Notes under the pieces: generated by a model
The model's database searches: none
What the model was told of the DNA's origin: nothing
The model's input: only the letters and a program-made list of their open reading frames with translations
Assembly: GCA_029747015.1 (NCBI GenBank)
Contig: JAKOGI010000001.1
Location: 806,001 to 870,000, forward strand
Source: Carnegiea gigantea
Taxonomy: Eukaryota; Streptophyta; Magnoliopsida; Caryophyllales; Cactaceae
DNA: 64,000 nucleotides
Reading direction: 5' to 3'
In this document: positions 58,701-64,000 of the stretch, in pieces
Layout of the letters: each line of letters begins with the position of its first letter
How positions within the stretch are numbered: position 1 is the first letter of the stretch
Translations under genes and position numbers: made by a program

Positions 58701-61700
58701 GGGGGGGGGGGACTTCGTTGTTAGATATGCTCATGTTCTTCCATGGTTAGTTGTTGTGTCATATAATTTCTTAGTCAACCTTTTTATGACCAAGACCATA
58801 TTTTTGACCTTGTTTGTTATAACACGACATATCTGAGGCTCTTTGTGGTGCTGCTTACCTCCCATCTACTGGTGTGGAACTGAGTCATCAATGATCTTAG
58901 CTTCCAGTCTTTGTCCTACTAGCTGTGGTTATTAGATGTATGGCCTTTATTTTCAGAAACTGTGTTGGCAGCAGCGATTACCTATCAGGAAGAAGTTAAG
59001 AAATGATGTTTCAGATAACTCTGCCTTAATTTGGTTGGAATTGTAGGTTGTGACTTCATTAGCTTTTGTATGTCTGGCTTATTGCAGAATGAGATTTGCC
59101 GGGTTCGGTTGAATATGACTGTGTTAGACGAGCTTGTGCACGAATACTGTGTTTACAGGGGTATAGTTGACCCTGTTGCACCTTCCTCTGGTATGCTTAA
59201 ATGTTTGTTATATTTGTCTTTTCCTGTCGCCTTTGATTGTTAAAAGCTTTTCACCAAGTTGATCTCTCTCTCCCTCTCCCCCCCGTCTCGGGGTTTGTGT
59301 GTGTTGTGATAGGGTCTGGCTTGCCATCCCACTCTGGACATATGGAAGTTGATCGATCAGGCACTGGTTTTTGTTCATCCGGAAATGGTTCTCCTGATGG
59401 GGATTGCGGAAATAGTAAAAATTCAGATGGTGAATCTTCTATTAGTAATGCCCTCATAGATGGCTGTGAAATCAGTACAGAGATGATTACAAAGCCAGAT
59501 ACGGATGTGGAAATGCGATTTCCCTGTGAAAATGTGAGCAACCTCGATGATTGTAGCACCAGCGGAATCCCTCAAGCTAAAAGTTCGAGGGTTTGCCGGA
59601 GAAATAGAAGTCATGCAGTAGGGGAAGGGAGGGGACGCAAAAGGTGGAGGGGCAGAAGTGATGATTCTGATTTTCCTGCTGGTGTACCTTTTGATGGCAG
59701 CAGTAAGCGAGAGGTCAGTGTTGCTTTCTTAAAAGTGATATGATGCTGTGAATCTGTAGCTGCTATCAGTGACATCTATGTATCTTACTCTAAAAAGCAA
59801 TGTTTCTTTAGGGCTTCGGAATACATGCCTCTGTGGATGTATTGTACAATAAGGAGGATAAGTGTGAAACTGTCCTGGGCATAAAGGAACTAGCTAGTGG
59901 AGGTATGGCTGCGGAGGTTGTTGAAGAAGTAAATGCGTTGGATCCTGAATTCTTCAGACAAAATTCTGCGTTGCTCTTCCAACTGAAGCAGGTAATGAAT
60001 CCTTACACTTCTCAGAAATGGAGAATTTGCTAATCTCAAAATGGTTCTCTCAGGATGCAGACTATCATCCTCAACTATTTGCTGTTTTCAGGTTGAATTT
60101 CTGAAGCTAGTTGACTCTGGTGATCACTCTGGTGCTTTGAAGGTTGCATGTTCTTACTTAGGGCCTTTAGCAGCCAATGATCCAGGATTGCTGAAGCCCC
60201 TGAAAGAGACGCTATTGGCATTACTCAGGCCTAATGAAGTTGCATTTAGGAAAGACTTACCCTTGGATGCTTTGGCAAGCTCACTCCAGGTATTAATCCT
60301 TTGTGTCCCGCTGTCTAAAGCTGGGATTTCATGCTTACTTATAAGAAAAATCTGATGCTGAAAATTCGAATGCTAGAAATGTGATGTCTGCATGTTGCTC
60401 TGCAGAATTGTTATATTGGCTTGTTGTACAAGCAATAAGTTAACTCTATTGCAGCCAGCATGGGTTTTATGGCTATCAGCTTGTGAAGTTGTTAACACCA
60501 GTAATACTATTTATATTAGCTTATTGTGCTACACATGATTAGTGTTAATAGTCTTATGGATGTTAGTATACGTTCTTTGACCAAAACGTTAATTTCTTAT
60601 CCTGCAAATTGCATGCCGGAAGATCAAGCTAGCTACAGGGGGAAAGTTATTCAGCTGTGTGGGAAATAATGTTGTTGTCGAGCAATGTTTTTATAATATA
60701 TTTATGCAACATATAGCGCGTGCTTTTTTGGGTGGGTGGGGCGGCTTGGTTTTTGTGCCTTTGTGGAATTCAGGAATTGTGGTTTATCGTGGAGTATCTC
60801 CATATTTGAGCAAATCATATGCTTCTTTTTTTTTGGGGGGGGGGTGTCCAGCTGGGAGTATTATAGCGATGATCAGCACCCAGCTGTTTCTAAGCTTTAT
60901 TTTTTAAAAAATAATGATAAACATGCTTCCAAGCATGCACAGTCAGCTTTTACTTGGGGCTTAAAGGGCTTAATATATGTGTTCCAACACTTTCATTTGA
61001 ACATTTTGACATCATCTTACATCACATACATCAATTTGTTGTAACAGGTTTCAGGACCATGACCTTGTTTTCTTATGGTTCATTGCTGTACAAATTTTTG
61101 GAGGCAATACATACACTTAGTTCGCCTAACTGCCTATTAATTTTCCTGATAATTGTGCTGAACTAAGTGTGCTGTACTAATCTGGGACAATCTAATTGAT
61201 AACAAGATGGTAGATGCTAGGTTTTGTGTTAATTCACAGTGGGTGGCTGAGTTGCTGGACGGTCCTTGAGGGGTTGGAACTGCTGATCATATTCTATAGT
61301 GTAGGTTGCCCATAGACAATCTGTTTAATAGGATGCGTTGAGTGAATGCTATTAGAAAGCTGAGTGTATGCAACTTACATTGCCTTTACAAGATGCATGG
61401 CCACATGTTTTCTATGGTTTGCCTAGGTATTGCAAACTTGGATTCCACTGATTTGCAGAGGTTGATTTGGAGCATTTAAGATTCCAAGACCCTGGTTTAA
61501 TGTATTCATTAAATTATTTATTTATTTATTTATTTGGTTGGGTAGGTTGCAATTGGTAGGAGGCTTGGTATTCAGGAACCGCAACTTATGAGAGTCATGC
61601 AAGCAACTATCCATACTCATAATGAGTGGTTTAAAGTTCAAATGTGCAAGGATCGTTTTGAATCATTCTTGAAGGTTGATGCCCTGAAAGAAGTCAAAAG

Positions 61701-62975
61701 CATGTTGGTTGCTAACACTGTTTATGGATCAAATATGGATACTCATATTCATGGGTTTTCTCAAGATACGGTTTCATCCAGTACTAGACTGCCAGAAGAT
61801 GGTGCCAGCCCAAATCAAGTGTCTTCTCAAGAAGTTTGTGATGAAGGTGCAATACTCAAAGTAATGGTGAGTTATAAACCTTGCATTCAATAATGCGCTT
61901 TTTGTTAATGTATTTTTGGTTGTGTTCCGTCGTCTTCTCTCGTAGTCTGTTTCTGTGTTTGTTCTTTTCTCATCGGGCATGCTAGGCTGCTAGCATTTGT
62001 ATGGTAGTGGTGCTATTGTTTCCTTTGTCATTTCTCTCTGCTTCTGTATCAATGTGAAGCATCACAATTTGTGCTTTTCTGTGACAAGGGAAATAGGGTG
62101 TGGATAATAGGATGTAAATGAATTTGCGTATATCCGGTCGACTTGTTTATAACAATTCAGTCCTAGTGTTGGGCTCAAAGTTCTTGTTCTCAAACACAAC
62201 GCAGTACAAAGGGTCAAATAAAAATGGCTATCTTAGACGGATTGCTATTTTCATGTGATTGGAACATGAACCCGAACATTTTGTATTGCAAAAGCGCTGT
62301 ATTGGGAGTCCAAGATTGCAAGGTGCAGTTTGGGGGAGGGAATGTTTAGAGAGAGCTTGGTAACTATGAGGTTGTCAATCCCCAAGTTGAGTTGTGTGTC
62401 TGCCTAGAGGCCCTGTACTTGGCTGGTTAAGAATTAAGCTGGAGCCAGAATTGAGATTTAAGAGTGAAAGCATGTGATTGGAGTTTGTACATTGTGTTTT
62501 TATCTTATTTTAGTTCTTTAGTTACTTAAGTGGTCCATCGAAGAGTGTTGTCTTTCATGGGAACTTTCTAGCTGGGAAGAGCTTGGTTGAGAAAGATGGT
62601 TGAGGGGGTATAATAGCAGAATCCATTTCCTGCCCTCCCCCAAAAAATATAAACTATTAGTATTTCAACCTGAAGCCTCTTTGATGAAAAGGTGTCATAT
62701 GCAATGGTCTGAAGTTGATCTACCTGTCTGCGGTACCTTTTCTTTCTGCTCTTCCTTCAATGAGCTCAGTGTTGGTTGCTTTCGTCTGTCTAATGTATCT
62801 GTCTGTATAGTATGGACTCCAAGGCCAAGGGCAAGTTGAAGTCTCTTTACGGTGCTAAAATTCTTACGTGAATTTGGTGCAGGAATTCCTTGCTCTCCCA
62901 AGGGCCGATGCCATTCATTTATTGGCACAATACAATGGAAATGCTGAGACTGTGATCCAACAAATTTTTGCATAG
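55704..62975 (+). CDS. CTLH/CRA-domain protein (RanBPM-related), 12 exons
   Basis: Exons: 55704-56027, 56124-56225, 56329-56409, 57666-57775, 57865-58000, 58177-58275, 59088-59190, 59313-59713, 59812-59991, 60092-60289, 61546-61866 and 62883-62975. All are GT-AG and all phases agree, giving 715 residues and a TAG stop. After a Ser/Pro-rich stretch (about 30-58), a CTLH-type helix pair (LIRQIRRLIESGDIDSALDL, about 65-84) leads into CRA-like helices. A second CTLH/CRA-like part is near 495-570 (QVEFLKLVDSGDHSGALKVA). Between them is a low-complexity region with a basic patch (RNRSHAVGEGRGRKRWRGR, about 425-445). Family members belong to, or resemble subunits of, CTLH/GID-type ubiquitin ligase complexes. 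It most resembles the Arabidopsis RanBPM-like CTLH protein At5g66810, recalled from family knowledge. Confidence 0.9.
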
Positions 62976-63829
62976 CCCAGGACCAAGAAGAGGTCCTCTG
63001 AGGATCATAGCATACATAGACAGGTATTTGCTCCTCGCTTGTGGTGAACTTGGTTTGTGCAGTTTGTACTCTGTAGATATACGGCAGTTACTTTTCAGAA
63101 GATGTAGGCTAGGAATATTCTTTGTCTTCTCTTTCTGTCTTTACTATTCTTTCTTGTTCATAAACTTTCTACACAGCTGAGATGAAGTTGAAGCACTCGT
63201 CTTTTAATTGAATTAGTTAAAAATGCTGTAACAGTTCTACTTATTGGACATTAAATTTGTACTATTCTGAGCCAAAAAAATCGCTTGTGGCGGCAATATA
63301 GAGAATTATTTGGGAATGCCCATTTCGAGGGTCCACTGGTCAGGCTAAGCTTAAATGAGGCAGTCCATGTGATCTTTCTTTCTTGCTCTCCAGATTGACC
63401 TGGCTTTGACATGTCTACTAACCTTGCTGTTCATGTGAAGCGGCCATACGCTTTCGTTTTCATGGGTGCAAGCAGCCCACCAAGAGCTTGCGATTCTCTC
63501 TGTTATTGCTTCTAATTACTTTATTTAAACAAATGAATTATTGACATTTCAAGGCGTGATCTGATTTTTAAATCACCAACTATTTTGCCCACCTAGCCCA
63601 ACTTAGAGGGTACTAGTTTACAGTAAATCCAACTACAGTTGACTCCCAGCGGTACATTTGTATTCATATTTCAAGCATAGGTGTCTACAGATTTACGTGT
63701 GGGCTGCAAGGTCCCTAAGTGTTAGTGTCCCGCTTTGGGGATGGGAGACGTACCTAAGAAAGCATTTGATGACGAGTAATGGCGGAGAGTCATTTAATAA
63801 GCTATTGTATGTGGGGGGAGGCATTGCAC
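62976..63829. other. CTLH gene 3' UTR and spacer
   Basis: No further gene is visible. The short frames here lack family features. Confidence 0.5.
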
Positions 63830-64000
63830 CAGTCAGGTGGGGTTAGCGTCGGCCCGTTTATGAAGTGGGCCAGGATGGGTTGGGATATGGCCTCCTGTTA
63901 ACGATTCGGCCCGGGGTGGGCTTTTTATGTAAATGAACGATTGTCCGCTTTTGGTCAATTTCAAAATGGAACAAGCTTGGACAAAAAAACTCTATATGAT
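63830..64000. mobile_element. Possible hAT-like end, cut by the window edge
   Basis: CAGGTGGGGTTAGCG (about 63834) is followed by GGCCCG/GGGCC-rich sequence like the terminus of the hAT at 42.7-45.1 kb. The partner end is outside the window. Confidence 0.3.

Overview
This is nuclear DNA from a flowering plant, most likely a eudicot. It is AT-rich and gene-poor on the left, with spliced plant genes on the right. It carries plant-type L1 LINE, CACTA, PIF/Harbinger, hAT and TS/Au-like SINE sequences. I cannot name the species.

Layout. 1-3.7 kb: a decayed L1-type LINE. 3.8-13.5 kb: a 9.67-kb CACTA (En/Spm) element with matching ends, a TAT target-site duplication (TSD) and decayed TNP2-like and TNPA-like genes on the minus strand. 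14.0-15.9 kb: one PIF/Harbinger-like element inserted in a relative. 17.0-18.4 kb: a small non-autonomous CACTA (TSD ATT). 18.6-20.6 kb: a possible LTR remnant. 20.6-23.4 kb: a third, internally deleted CACTA (TSD TGA) keeping a TNPA-like 3' exon. 23.5-24.9 kb: two related MITEs. 27.5-28.5 kb: a four-exon KRP-type CDK inhibitor gene on the minus strand. 30.4-33.2 kb: a hAT-like element holding a large foldback, a second hAT insertion and a SINE piece. 33-42.7 kb: AT-rich DNA with simple repeats and no gene I can support. 42.7-45.1 kb: a hAT element with a broken transposase.

The right quarter is gene-rich and all on the plus strand. It holds an organellar type 1 methionine aminopeptidase gene (45.7-52.1 kb) whose exons carry several one-base deletions, an intronless E-class PPR gene (53.3-55.3 kb), and a 12-exon CTLH/CRA-domain gene (55.7-63.0 kb) that joins into a clean 715-residue frame. 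A hAT-like end may begin at the right edge.

The host genes are not an operon and share no obvious pathway: cell-cycle inhibition, N-terminal Met removal in plastids or mitochondria, organelle RNA processing, and a CTLH-complex type protein. The least explained structure is a set of four paired-hairpin modules inside the large CACTA element. The two hairpins of each pair start exactly 39 nt apart, and the stems co-vary (GC/GC against AT/AT) around one CACAC loop. All calls come from reading the sequence; no database search was run.
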